Notes: a model not told the origin generated them from the sequence alone. Shown: positions 18,378-27,586, counted from the first letter of the stretch. The stretch: DNA of 64,000 nucleotides from Aulosira sp. FACHB-615 (GCF_014698045.1 NZ_JACJSE010000002.1:248001-312000); one strand, 5' to 3'. Numbers and translations are program-made.

Positions 18378-19775
18378 ATGCAAGTGAAACAAACTAAAAG
18401 CAAGAGAAGACGAGGCGTTGTACTAACTCCTACCGGACTACAACGTTTGCAAGAAGCAATAGTATCTTGGGAGATGGCTAGGAAAAAAGGCGATCGCCTC
18501 ACCCTACAAGAACTCAGCACACAGATTAGTATTTCGACCAAAACTCTGAGTCGATTATGGTCTTTGAGTAAAGCTGTAGATCAAAAAACTCTCAAACTAT
18601 GTTTTAGTGCCTTTAACCTCAAATTAAATGAAGCAGATTACGCTGTTTCGAGCGTCGATGATGAAAGCGAAATCTTAGAATTTCTGCCTAGAAATTCATA
18701 CACAAAATTAGAAAACTCACCTCGTCTTTCTACTGACGAAATCACACATCGTTGGACTTATCCAGATGGCCCTGTAGCTTTAGACTCACCTTTATATATC
18801 GAGCGTCCACCTATAGAAGAACTGGCTTATCGAGAAATTACTCGACCAGGCTGTGTAATTCGGATTCGCTCTCCCAGACAAATGGGAAAAACTTCTTTAG
18901 TACTACGTATTTTAGCCTTTGCCCAGAAGCAAAGATATCATACTGTTAATATCAACTGTTATCAAATCGATGATTCTTGTTTAACCGATTTAAATAAGCT
19001 TTTGCGTTGTCTTTGTTGGCAAATTGCTCAACAACTAGATATTGAGCCCAACTTAGATGAGATGTGGGATGAAGAAGTTGGCTATAAATTAGTTTGTAGT
19101 TTTTACTTGCAAAAATATCTTTTCAAACAGATAAATCATCCCATAGTGTTAGTTTTAAGTGATGTTGATCGCTTTTTTGAATATCCTCATATTGCTCAGG
19201 AATTTTTTGCTTTGTTGCGTTCCTGGTGTGAAGAAGCCAGACAAAACTATGGTTGGCAGAAATTAAGATTAGTAGTGGTATATTCCACAGAACAAAATAT
19301 TTCTTTAGATATTAACCGTTCACCATTTAATATCGGCCTACCTATCCGTCTGAGTGAATTTACACACTACCAAGTAGAAGAGTTAGCCAGTAGATACGAA
19401 TTAAACTGGAGAGTCGGTCAAGAATCTGCGGAATTAATGTCTTTGGTTGGTGGTCATCCAGCCTTGATTCAACTAGCCTTATTTCATCTTGTCTCTGGCA
19501 AGATAACTCTCCAAGAATTAATTCAAGAAGCGATGGTGAACGGTGGTATCTACCGCCATCACTTATGGCGACACTGGTTAAAACTGCAAGCCTATCCTCA
19601 TCTGATCAAGGTATATGCTGAACTTGTCGAAACCAAACTCGGTCTAGTGATTGATCCTGCGGATGCTTATAAGCTGGAAAATCTAGGATTAATTTGTTTT
19701 GATGGCGATCGCATCTTACCGCGCTGTAAACTCTACCGCGCTTACTTTCAAAAACAACTATCTGCCCTTGTCTAA
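18378..19775 (+). CDS. AAA-like ATPase with N-terminal helix-turn-helix-like region
   Basis: 465 residues from MQVKQTKSKRRRG; an earlier in-frame ATG (18345) adds 11 unlikely residues. After a basic start comes a helix-turn-helix-like segment (LTLQELSTQISISTKTLSRLW, residues 37-57). A Walker A-type SPRQMGKTSLVLRI (about 170-185) and a Walker B-like HPIVLVLSDVDRFF (about 258-272) follow, as in the AAA_35 family that is abundant in multicellular cyanobacteria and belongs to STAND-like signalling proteins. The C-terminal third lacks any repeat sensor. Function unknown; regulatory NTPase is the likely class. Confidence 0.75.
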   Translation: MQVKQTKSKRRRGVVLTPTGLQRLQEAIVSWEMARKKGDRLTLQELSTQISISTKTLSRLWSLSKAVDQKTLKLCFSAFNLKLNEADYAVSSVDDESEILEFLPRNSYTKLENSPRLSTDEITHRWTYPDGPVALDSPLYIERPPIEELAYREITRPGCVIRIRSPRQMGKTSLVLRILAFAQKQRYHTVNINCYQIDDSCLTDLNKLLRCLCWQIAQQLDIEPNLDEMWDEEVGYKLVCSFYLQKYLFKQINHPIVLVLSDVDRFFEYPHIAQEFFALLRSWCEEARQNYGWQKLRLVVVYSTEQNISLDINRSPFNIGLPIRLSEFTHYQVEELASRYELNWRVGQESAELMSLVGGHPALIQLALFHLVSGKITLQELIQEAMVNGGIYRHHLWRHWLKLQAYPHLIKVYAELVETKLGLVIDPADAYKLENLGLICFDGDRILPRCKLYRAYFQKQLSALV

Positions 19776-19870
19776 TACTCTTTTGATGTCAAATTTCTGA
19801 ATTCAGCAATTACCTAATCTCTCTCTCATTGATCAAATATCAACCTTGAAAAATAAATTTTCATATAACT

Positions 19871-19960
19871 AATACCATTTTGGATTTTGGATTGGGAAAG
19901 GGTGCACTGGTAAGCTTTTGGGCAATCCATTTGTCGCAATCATTCTTCAATTTGGTATAA
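19871..19960 (+). repeat. Repeat family C, copy 1
   Basis: Runs from AATACCATTTTGGATTTTGG to ATTCTTCAATTTGGTATAA, with internal TTTGTCGCAATCATT. Inverted copies of the element lie on both sides of the methyltransferase gene at 20080-20775. It occupies most of the interval 19776-20079. Confidence 0.8.
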
Positions 19961-20079
19961 CTGTTCCCTACCTCCACAAAACAACTTTTTCAGTAAACCC
20001 TATGTAGGTAAGCATTCTCAATCAAACTCTCAATTAACCCCGAATATATTAGTGAATGCCCACCCTACATATTGCCAAT

Positions 20080-20775
20080 CTATAAACTTGTCATAACTTG
20101 AGTTAATTCATTCGCCAAATCAATATTTGATACCTGGGATTTTTGGAATAGCACTCCAGATAAGAAATAATAATCTCCAGAGTAAAATGCCTGATGATGT
20201 TTTTTTAATTCTTCTATATGTTTTTTGACTTTTGGCTCAGAACTATAGTAACCAAACTGCAAGGGTAAAACCACAAATTTATTTACACTGTAGCTGTGTT
20301 TTCGTGCTGTTTTAATAGTACTAATAGGATTGGAATAACTAGAAACTAAAACTAAAACATTTTCATAATCTAAAGATAACAACTCGTTGGTAATTGCTGC
20401 TCCATCTATACCACCAAATAATAATGGCATATAAATATCATCATCTGGAGCAGGCAGATATGGCGGGTTAGCTACAAGATAATTGGCTTGAGGTTTATCA
20501 GCATCAAATAAACAAGAATTATGAATAATATATTTACTAGTCAAATTATATTCATCTATAGTTAAGTTAGCAGCTTTCCAGGCAGATGTATTCAGTTCAT
20601 AGCCTTGAATTAATCCCTCAAATTTATTTCGCAGTAGTGAGTTAATCACTGGACTACCATCACCAGAACCAAATTCAACAATCGAAGTCGGATTTTGGCA
20701 ATCTCTCAGGACAAAATTTTCTAAACAGTTGGAATAGAAATTAGATTCTTCAGGGCAGGAAAATATGTCTTTCAT
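20080..20775 (-). CDS. Class I methyltransferase with NPPY motif (HemK/N6-adenine type)
   Basis: 231 residues. SAM-binding motif I is IVEFGSGDGSPVINSL and the acidic second motif is YELNTSAW. The catalytic-type NPPY lies in YLVANPPYLPAPDDD (about residues 104-118), as in enzymes that methylate glutamine amide or adenine N6. It is smaller than HemK/PrmC (near 290) and lacks the N-terminal domain of PrmC. Its substrate is not evident. It is a single gene bracketed by oppositely oriented family C repeats. Confidence 0.75.
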   Translation of the reverse strand: MKDIFSCPEESNFYSNCLENFVLRDCQNPTSIVEFGSGDGSPVINSLLRNKFEGLIQGYELNTSAWKAANLTIDEYNLTSKYIIHNSCLFDADKPQANYLVANPPYLPAPDDDIYMPLLFGGIDGAAITNELLSLDYENVLVLVSSYSNPISTIKTARKHSYSVNKFVVLPLQFGYYSSEPKVKKHIEELKKHHQAFYSGDYYFLSGVLFQKSQVSNIDLANELTQVMTSL

Positions 20776-20906
20776 TTGATTGAATTAGTTCCTTAAATTA
20801 CAGTTTGACTTGCATAAAAGCACAGAAAATTTGTCTGTAGTGAGTTGTTTGTCACTACAGTAGAATCAAATGTCCAAAAATTTTAAAATGCTATTTTTGG
20901 CTTGGT

Positions 20907-21009
20907 AATACCAATTTGAAAAATGATTGCGACAAATGGGTTACTGAAAAGCTCACCAGTAAGCAATTTCCCAATCCAAAATCCAAAATCTAAAATCCAA
21001 AATGGTATA
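20907..21009 (-). repeat. Repeat family C, copy 2 (inverted relative to copy 1)
   Basis: Reads AATACCAATTTGAAAAATG through CCAAAATGGTATA, the reverse complement arrangement of the copy at 19871-19960. It contains a small tandem AATCCAAAAT expansion. Confidence 0.8.
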
Positions 21010-21011
21010 AG

Positions 21012-22109
21012 TTATCTTGTTGGTAAATTTGCTTGTTCGGCTGCGCGAATAGATTTGACAACAGCTTGAGCAGCGCGATCGCCCATGAGTTTTTCTTGGT
21101 CGTATCCTAGTAATAATTCCCACGCATCATGGGGATATTGCTCGGCTAAAGCTAACGCCACACTCTCTAACATCCATTGACCGTGGCGTTCATCTTCGCG
21201 GATGTGCAGTTCCCAATAACCCATTGCTGCATCTGAAAGTTGTAGTCTTTGTGCTGCTGCAAAATAATTTTTGTAAGCTGCTGGCCCTGCTACTTCAAAA
21301 TAAGTTAACGCGCCACTGTAACGGAGGAAATATCGTTTGCGTTCGGTGGTTAAAAAGTTTTGATTCGCGCAAGCTAAAACTTCCCAAGGTACTAAATCAA
21401 AGTAACCTTCTGGTTCGGTGTTCATCTCAAACTCGGCTAACATTTGAGCAAAAAATGTTGAGTGCTTGCGAGATAAGCGCCCATTACCGTACTCTTCTAA
21501 AAATACCCGCACTAAAGTACATTGCACCTCGTTGGCTGTACCGCCTAAAATCCGCGATAAACGACTACCTTCCACTAAACCATCAAATGAAGCGATCGCC
21601 AGCAAATGACGATAGCCAATTTCACTCATTTGTTCGCGGATGTAGCGGCTTTCTGGTGATAGTGGCGGATTTAAATCTGCGGTGGCGCGTTCTATTAATG
21701 CTTGTTTGACATCTAATTTTTGTAATGCTGGTACATCAATTTGTGCTAATTCCCAAGCTTGCCAAGCAAGTTCAATTTGATGACGACAACAACTTAAATA
21801 AAGCGATCGCTCATTTGTATAGTGGCGTAAATCGTCGTACCAAAATAACTTTAGGCGATTAATCCAATATAAAATTCGTTGCAAAAATAAATGAGCGTCA
21901 TTATCTACGCTGCTATTTTGATAGGCTGCTACAATTGCCGCAAAGAGTGTTTGTTCAAATTCTCTAACTTGCGTTGCTAACTGATGTAGTTGATTGTCTA
22001 AATTTTCTATTGCTAGTAATTCTAAAAATAACTGTTCAGCTTGGCGATAATTATTAGCTGTATTTACTTCACCATCGAATTTAGGTAATCTCAATAAATT
22101 GCTTTGCAT
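21012..22109 (-). CDS. Iron-containing redox enzyme family (haem-oxygenase-like fold)
   Basis: 365 residues, mostly helical. The C-terminal two thirds carry the metal-ligand pattern of the haem-oxygenase-like diiron oxidase family: FLEEYGNGRLSRKHSTFF (about 201-218) and WELHIREDERHGQWM (about 299-313), with Glu, His and Asp/Glu ligands. Members perform oxygen-dependent oxidations or cleavages of small molecules; which one this does is not readable from context. The first 130 residues are a helical extension. Stand-alone gene. Confidence 0.75.
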   Translation of the reverse strand: MQSNLLRLPKFDGEVNTANNYRQAEQLFLELLAIENLDNQLHQLATQVREFEQTLFAAIVAAYQNSSVDNDAHLFLQRILYWINRLKLFWYDDLRHYTNERSLYLSCCRHQIELAWQAWELAQIDVPALQKLDVKQALIERATADLNPPLSPESRYIREQMSEIGYRHLLAIASFDGLVEGSRLSRILGGTANEVQCTLVRVFLEEYGNGRLSRKHSTFFAQMLAEFEMNTEPEGYFDLVPWEVLACANQNFLTTERKRYFLRYSGALTYFEVAGPAAYKNYFAAAQRLQLSDAAMGYWELHIREDERHGQWMLESVALALAEQYPHDAWELLLGYDQEKLMGDRAAQAVVKSIRAAEQANLPTR

Positions 22110-22330
22110 GGAATCTTAGATAACTTTACTCAAGAGTGAAAATACTTCCCTCTCTAATATCTAAAGTTCCACACTTCAGCTTTATTAACCTCTTTCGTGA
22201 GTTATAAACAAATATTAACTCTAGAGATACAGAATTACAGCAAGAGATAGATAACAGATTACAGATTACAAATTCGGCAAATGAACACACTTGCATGGTT
22301 GAGGTATATCTGTGGGTAGGTATTTTCTGA

Positions 22331-22463
22331 GAAAATTTTTTCTATATTCAGCTTTATCTCTATAGCCACTACTTGTACCACAACTCCCCAGCAAACTCAT
22401 GTTAATACTGGTGCTAATCCGGGAACTTCAACTAATAGCCTAATTCCGACTAATACACGGTAA
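22331..22463 (+). pseudogene. Possible remnant of a small lipoprotein gene
   Basis: The frame reads KIFSIFSFISIATTCTTTPQ and continues QTHVNTGANPGTSTNSLIP to a TAA at 22461. This resembles a hydrophobic signal ending in a lipobox-like ATTC plus a Thr/Pro/Asn-rich tail, like the small lipoprotein at 26504-26740. There is no ATG, GTG or TTG in frame before the hydrophobic part, so the start seems lost or is non-canonical. Nothing else is recognised between 22110 and 22578. Confidence 0.3.
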
Positions 22464-22578
22464 TTCGTAATTAACGGGACTTAAATTTAAGTAAACAGGT
22501 GTTAAACTTACCCTTTCTATTTTGGGTGTTTAGTAGTAAATTAACACCTATAATTTTTTAGCTAATACTTATTAGCTT

Positions 22579-22612
22579 CCTATGAATAAATTTATTTTTA
22601 TTTATTCATAGG
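22579..22612 (-). terminator. Hairpin downstream of the double-glycine peptide gene
   Basis: 13-bp perfect arms (CCTATGAATAAAT/ATTTATTCATAGG) with an 8-nt loop, 27 bp past the stop. The flank is T-rich on the plus side, so it may function in either direction. Confidence 0.55.
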
Positions 22613-22638
22613 ATTTTTAAATCGACTAGTTGCCAAGA

Positions 22639-22875
22639 TTAACTTAGTTTTTGTACAGTGATGATAGCTGTACCTCTACTATTAATCCTATAACGTCGAA
22701 GAGGTGTATTATCTCTATTGCTAGAATCTCTATCAAAGCTGCCTGAATCGACGTTGTTTCCAAGATTAGCTAAATCATCATCATTTACGTCGCCTGATTG
22801 ACCACCAGATAGAAGCTGTTGTTGCTCATTAGATAGCTCTAAAAGCAAATCATTTGCTATTGTTTGAGTTTGCAT
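22639..22875 (-). CDS. Double-glycine leader peptide (CTB-type bacteriocin-like precursor)
   Basis: 78 residues starting MQTQTIANDLLLELSNEQQQ and continuing LLSGGQSGD. The ELSxEQQxLLSGG leader is the kind cut by C39 peptidase exporters, with release after the Gly-Gly at residues 24-25. The core of about 53 residues is Asp/Asn/Ser-rich then basic (TPLRRYRINSRG) and has no Cys, so no lanthionine or thiazole ring is implied. The ATG at 22875 is preferred because GAGG lies 9 nt before it; the alternative GTG at 22890 would overlap that site. The matching exporter is probably the one at 11840-14866, although 8 kb away. Confidence 0.7.
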   Translation of the reverse strand: MQTQTIANDLLLELSNEQQQLLSGGQSGDVNDDDLANLGNNVDSGSFDRDSSNRDNTPLRRYRINSRGTAIITVQKLS

Positions 22876-23090
22876 AATTCTTAACCTCACTTACGTATAT
22901 AGGTTGATAAAACCTATGTTTTTATTTTTAATCTTTTGAAGAATTTTAAAATTATTCTTTAGTGATAATTTATTATTTTAAATATCTTTCTCTAGGAATA
23001 TGAATTAAAAATTAGAAACTTTATTTAAATTATTGCTGTTTTTAAATTACCTATTATTAATTGACAATTGATAACTGTTTTATTCAAGGC

Positions 23091-23380
23091 AGGACTTACG
23101 CACCAAGATTGTTTATTAAGATTGGGCATAAGGGTGTAAGGGTTTTTGGCATAAGGGTTTTAGATACATACACCCCCATACCCCTGTCTCACAAGTGTAG
23201 GTTTTTAACAGAGTGATGAGTAGCGACTCTAAAAATCACGATTTAATCAGAGTTTCATCACCCTCACACCCTTACACCCTAAATCAAGGTTTTTGGGGCA
23301 GAACGTAAAAAACCTACACCTGTCAGATACCCCTGTACCCTTGCCAAAACCCTTGATTTTTCGTTTTTATGCGTAAGTCT
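23091..23380. repeat. MITE-like repeat, family A, copy 3, interrupted by family B
   Basis: Outer ends AGGACTTACGCACCAAGATT and TTTTTATGCGTAAGTCT belong to family A. The middle (23195-23319) is a second inverted-repeat element with ends GTGTAGGTTTTTA and TAAAAAACCTACAC. Together they fill most of the gene-free interval 22876-23523. Confidence 0.85.
23195..23319. repeat. Repeat family B, complete copy nested in family A
   Basis: Inverted ends GTGTAGGTTTTTA / TAAAAAACCTACAC. Its right half (CCTAAATCAAGGTTTTTGGG and GCAGAACGTAAAAA) recurs reversed at about 29953-30002. Confidence 0.8.
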
Positions 23381-23523
23381 TACAAGGTTTAAGACCTCTC
23401 CTTTTAAGGAGAAAAAATAAAAAGCTCTGGATTTTCCAATCCTTTTTGTCAAGTTAAAAATTGGATCTAGCTACAAGATATAGACAATCTTTGTGCATCA
23501 GTCCTGCTACGTTGATAAAACTC

Positions 23524-25362
23524 TCATCTTGGTGTTTCATCTGGGGAATTGAACTGTTCCGGTGGTAGGTGTTCTAGGGGAATTAAGGTTTCCATGACTG
23601 ATTTGACAATTGGTGCAGCAACAGTAGAACCGTATGCGCTTTCACCCTTCGGCTCATCAACAATTGCCAAAATTACATAGCGGGGAGATTCCACAGGCAA
23701 AACGGCGACAAAGCTGGTGATTCTTGCACCAGGGATATAGCCACCATTCGGACTAGCTTTTTGGGCTGTACCTGTTTTACCACCAATGCGATATCCAGCA
23801 ATTTTAGAAGGTCTACCAGTACCTTCAGAAACAACTGTTTCCATCATTTCCACAACTTGCTGAGTAGTTTTCGCAGAAAAAATTTGCCTTGGTGTGGGAA
23901 GTGTGGGTGAATAGTGCATTTTGCCACTGCTATCAACCAATCCGCGAACTACATGGGGTGTGACTAATTTACCGCCATTGGCTAAAGCGCCGTGCAGTTG
24001 TACTAGTTGGAGGGGGGTGAGTGAAAAACCTTGTCCAAAAGATGCGGTTGCTGGTTCAATGGGTGAAGAAATAAATCTTGGTTGAGTTTTCAGCGAACCG
24101 CTAACTCCAAAAGGCAAATCAGTTTCTAATGGTTGCCCTAAGCCTAGACGTTCTAACCAGGTGTAGTAGATTGAGGGGCGCATTTTTTGGATGATTTGCA
24201 CCATCCCGATGTTGCTGGAATTTTGCAGAATTTGAGCAATATTAATGCGCCCATAAGCATTGTTTTGAGCATTTTTAATTACACGGTCAGCGACTCTAAT
24301 CGACCCTGGGTCATTAAAAGTATCATTGGGTTGAATCACACCATTTTCTAATGCGATCGCTACATTTAATGGTTTGAATGTTGACCCTGGTTCGTAAAGG
24401 TCAGCTACCGTCCAGTTTTTAAATAAATCAATCTTCGCTTTACCATAGTCATTCGGGTCATAAGTCGGCTGCGACACCAGTGCAAGTAAAGAACCATCTA
24501 ACGCATCCATCACAATCACAGCCCCACGTTTAGCGCGGAATTTTTCTACCTGGGCTTTCAGCGCCAAGCGAGCCGCCCTTTGTAAGCGTGTATCAATTGT
24601 GAGTTGCAATTTCAAGTCATCCGCATGGAGAAAACCTTCTGGCGCTTCATCTGGCTTTAATTCCCCTCTCCCAGACTGCATTAACCGTACCTTCTGCACA
24701 GAACGTTCTAGCAGTTTTTCTTGACTATACTCCACACCAGCTTGACCACGACGCTCTAAATCTACGTAACCCACCACATCAGATGTAATATCGGCTTGCG
24801 GATATAAGCGTGAGTATTTGGGAATAAATTCTAAGCCATTTAAGCGCAGAGCAATCACGCGATCGGCAATTTCTTCAGGTAGCGCCGGCATCAAAATAAT
24901 CCCGCTTTTGCGACTTTGAAAAGTTTTCACTAATTCCGCCACATCTTTATCAATGATTGGGGCTATTTTTTGGGCAACATCTTCATTAGACTTATCAAAC
25001 AGTTTGGGATGGGCATAAACAGTATAGACAGGGCGGTCAACTGCCAAAACATTATTATTGCGATCGATTACCAAACGACGCGGCATAAACGAACGCAAAC
25101 TTACCATTTGTTGATTGCGTGCTTTCTGCGTGAGTTTTTTGCCTTGGAGAATTTGTAAATTATATAAGTTAAAAGCTAAACCTAATGCTGAGAATATTAA
25201 AATAGCCCAAACAATTAACAGCCTGACCTTACTGCTTTGTACTGGTTCTGGGGTTTTGGGTGTGAGTTTCTCCAGCCACTTTTGTCGAGAAACTTTCTGC
25301 CGCTTTGTCACGGCTGGATTGCGAGAATTTCTAAATTTTAATCTACTGGATGACTTTTGCAT
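23524..25362 (-). CDS. ftsI: Penicillin-binding protein 2 / FtsI, septal peptidoglycan transpeptidase
   Basis: 612 residues. A basic cytoplasmic start is followed by one membrane anchor (about 47-68: LLIVWAILIFSALGLAFNLY), a dimerisation domain, then the transpeptidase with active-site STFK in EPGSTFKPLN (Ser near 326), SSN in QNSSNIGM (near 386) and KTGT in GGKTGTAQ (near 524). It crosslinks septal peptidoglycan in the periplasm. It lies 59 bp downstream of a small single-pass membrane protein on the same strand, the place FtsL occupies in other bacteria. Length and motif spacing are normal. Confidence 0.93.
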   Translation of the reverse strand: MQKSSSRLKFRNSRNPAVTKRQKVSRQKWLEKLTPKTPEPVQSSKVRLLIVWAILIFSALGLAFNLYNLQILQGKKLTQKARNQQMVSLRSFMPRRLVIDRNNNVLAVDRPVYTVYAHPKLFDKSNEDVAQKIAPIIDKDVAELVKTFQSRKSGIILMPALPEEIADRVIALRLNGLEFIPKYSRLYPQADITSDVVGYVDLERRGQAGVEYSQEKLLERSVQKVRLMQSGRGELKPDEAPEGFLHADDLKLQLTIDTRLQRAARLALKAQVEKFRAKRGAVIVMDALDGSLLALVSQPTYDPNDYGKAKIDLFKNWTVADLYEPGSTFKPLNVAIALENGVIQPNDTFNDPGSIRVADRVIKNAQNNAYGRINIAQILQNSSNIGMVQIIQKMRPSIYYTWLERLGLGQPLETDLPFGVSGSLKTQPRFISSPIEPATASFGQGFSLTPLQLVQLHGALANGGKLVTPHVVRGLVDSSGKMHYSPTLPTPRQIFSAKTTQQVVEMMETVVSEGTGRPSKIAGYRIGGKTGTAQKASPNGGYIPGARITSFVAVLPVESPRYVILAIVDEPKGESAYGSTVAAPIVKSVMETLIPLEHLPPEQFNSPDETPR

Positions 25363-25421
25363 CGGCTTCGTCCTTTGTTATTTGTCATTTGTCTTTGAGA
25401 AATGACCAATGACTATTGCCT

Positions 25422-26027
25422 TTAATATCCCAATGGTGAAGAAGTTGGCTGTTGTGTGGGAGAATTTGGTTTGGTATTTGATGGCGCAGAATTAGCCGTA
25501 TCAGATGCTGAGGGTAAGAAAATTGTTTTATCTGGCGTGGGTGATACTAATCCCGCACTTGGCTTTTCTGCTTCTTCCGCCATTTTGTTTTTTAACATAG
25601 CGTTGGTTGTGGTTAATTGACGCTCGTTGCGTTGGAGATTTTGCAAGCGGCGGAACTCTTGATTCCACTGTTCTTGAGAATAAACTGTCCAACCATAAAC
25701 GACTAGTGCCACTGCAACTAATAAAAACGTCACCACAGACGAGTAACGATGAACAGTGTACAACCGCACCAACCAACTTGGTAAAACTTCCGCCGTCGGC
25801 ACATGAGAGACTTTGGATGCAGTTAATTCTGGTGAGTTTTTGGTTATCGGAGTTGATAAACTTTTGGCAGTCTGTCGCCGACGCTTCGGTAATTGCCCTG
25901 AAAGTGGAGATGCACTGCTGATGACTGAACCCCGAACGGGGGAGCGCCTTTGTGGCACAGTTGGTTTAGAATTGCGCCCAAACCAAGTATTAGTTGTAGA
26001 CACAGCCGATTTACGAACAGCAGCCAT
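25422..26027 (-). CDS. Single-pass membrane protein with coiled coil, FtsL-like by position and topology
   Basis: 201 residues. A long basic, Ser/Pro-rich cytoplasmic N-terminus (1-90) is followed by one membrane helix (about 95-113, SSVVTFLLVAVALVVYGWTVY). A short coiled-coil-like stretch (QEQWNQEFRRLQNLQRNERQ, then LTTTNAMLKNKMAEEAE) leads to a disordered Pro/Ser/Thr tail. This is the topology of FtsL, and the gene precedes ftsI directly. Sequence similarity to proteobacterial FtsL is not evident, so the assignment rests on topology and context. Confidence 0.6.
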   Translation of the reverse strand: MAAVRKSAVSTTNTWFGRNSKPTVPQRRSPVRGSVISSASPLSGQLPKRRRQTAKSLSTPITKNSPELTASKVSHVPTAEVLPSWLVRLYTVHRYSSVVTFLLVAVALVVYGWTVYSQEQWNQEFRRLQNLQRNERQLTTTNAMLKNKMAEEAEKPSAGLVSPTPDKTIFLPSASDTANSAPSNTKPNSPTQQPTSSPLGY

Positions 26028-26503
26028 AAAATTTTCCGGGATAGCAAATACTGTATTTTAGTCTGTTTATTTAATTTTGCTCAGGTTAGAACAGCCTTTT
26101 TTGGGATTTGAATGAGTATAGCGTTAACTGTAGACCATGTTTAAATGTTTTTGAGATATGGCAATCCTTGGAGAGTTGCACAACAATTTGCTGTTGTCTG
26201 TCTCCATCAGTAGTTAGTCAATCAAATAGATATCATCAAAGATTCCCTAGTGGACACTTGACATTTTAAGTAGTGCATCGCAGTATGGCAATACAAGACA
26301 AAAAACAAGCAACTATCTGCGATCGCCCACTGATCATTTGATATTGTCATCAGTCTGGGGCATCATCACTCAAATACTAATAATCAGCCTTTAGCCAGTT
26401 TTTAAATATCTCCTACACGAGTAATTCAACAATTCGCAATAAATAGGTTATCGTAGTCAAAAGGCACAAACATTTGATTGCCAGAATTGGTGAAAGAGGA
26501 GTT
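26028..26503. other. Divergent intergenic region
   Basis: Separates the minus-strand division genes from the plus-strand lipoprotein. I see two HIP1-related sites but no gene, repeat family or terminator. Confidence 0.4.
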
Positions 26504-26740
26504 ATGAAAACAAAAATCTTTGGTTTAGCTCTCATTTTAAGTTTGGCGGGAGTTTTAGGAGCTTGTGAAAGTGGTGGTGATAAATCTACTCCGACAAGCT
26601 CACCAGCCGCTACAGGTGAACCCTCCGATACTGGGACTAGTACTCCTACTGCGTCACCCACTGCTACTGCGTCACCCACCACTACTACATCTCCTGCTGG
26701 TGCTAGTACAGCTTCTCCTACCCCTACTACAACACCTTAG
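26504..26740 (+). CDS. Small Thr/Ser/Pro-rich lipoprotein
   Basis: 78 residues. MKTKIFGLALILSLAGVLGAC is a textbook lipoprotein signal with the lipidated Cys at residue 21. The remainder is a low-complexity Thr-Ala-Ser-Pro tail (TPTASPTATASPTTTTSP) with no fold signature. The ATG at 26504 is chosen because AGAGGAG precedes it at 5-6 nt; a longer frame from 26474 would bury the signal. Function unknown, probably an envelope spacer-like protein. Confidence 0.75.
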   Translation: MKTKIFGLALILSLAGVLGACESGGDKSTPTSSPAATGEPSDTGTSTPTASPTATASPTTTTSPAGASTASPTPTTTP

Positions 26741-26988
26741 TTCTTTACCTGAAGTTTTGTTCTCAGACAAGCACTTGGTCTTGCAGTTTAAAAAATTGCT
26801 TGAGTGCTTGGGTAGCAAAAGAGAATCAGAGTATTCTTCAGAAAGTGACTACCCAACTCAAGCTCAATTTATACATCTTTAGTTAAGCTAAAGCAACAGT
26901 CAATGGACACTGGTAATGTTGGTCAATGCCACAACCAAGTGTCCATTTTAGATTTTTGGCTCAATCAGTATGACTTAAAGGTGATGCG

Positions 26989-27321
26989 ATGGGGAAAAAA
27001 CAATCTCACAAGCGAATCATATTGGGGCTACTAAGTTTTGTCTCTAGTGTGGGTGTATGGTTAATTAGCCATTGGGGATCAGCAGTGATGGCTTTACCAC
27101 CCCCAGAAGACATCCCAGAAGAAATTTTACGCACAGAAATAATTATAGATGCGCGATCGCCCATAGATGGCAAACCCATCAGTGCTGCTGAGTATGCAGA
27201 AATACAAGCACAACTCCAAAAAGTTCCGCCACCAAAATTAACCACCAGTCTGCGGCAAACAGTCTTTCTACTGCGGATACGTAATGCTTTGCTTCAGTTA
27301 TTCCCCTTTTTAGATTTGTAG
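26989..27321 (+). CDS. Conserved-looking exported small protein
   Basis: 110 residues. A basic start plus hydrophobic segment (about 11-36, ILGLLSFVSSVGVWLISHWG) ends in VMALPPP, a likely signal-peptidase site (A-L-P after Met-Ala). The mature part is short, with LPPPEDIPEEILRTEIIIDARSPIDGKPISAAEYAEIQAQL. I recognise this type only as a cyanobacterial protein of unknown function. It is spaced 248 bp from the lipoprotein gene. Confidence 0.6.
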   Translation: MGKKQSHKRIILGLLSFVSSVGVWLISHWGSAVMALPPPEDIPEEILRTEIIIDARSPIDGKPISAAEYAEIQAQLQKVPPPKLTTSLRQTVFLLRIRNALLQLFPFLDL

Positions 27322-27586
27322 TTATGGCAGAAGACACTCCGACAAAGCCGGAGAAGTCAAAAGTATTCTTCATTTTTGACTTTTAACTTTTGCCTTTTGA
27401 CCTTCGACTGCTACGCTGGCTATCTAACTGGTATAAAAACTTGAGAACCTGCTCACCCCTTATCCCCGATGTCCCCATCTGATGTACGATAACGGTGGCA
27501 ATAAATTGCAAATAAATGTAAAGAATAGATTATAGATATTAAAAAAGCCAGTTTAGTTAATCACTTTATTCAACATAGGTAGCTTC

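Noticed and set aside
18199..18387. 62-codon frame before the AAA-type ATPase
   Set aside because: It overlaps the next gene's start, has no ribosome-binding site and no recognisable features.
26413..26682. Minus-strand frame opposite the small lipoprotein
   Set aside because: It is the complement of the Thr/Pro repeat codons, whereas the plus frame has a signal peptide and ribosome-binding site.
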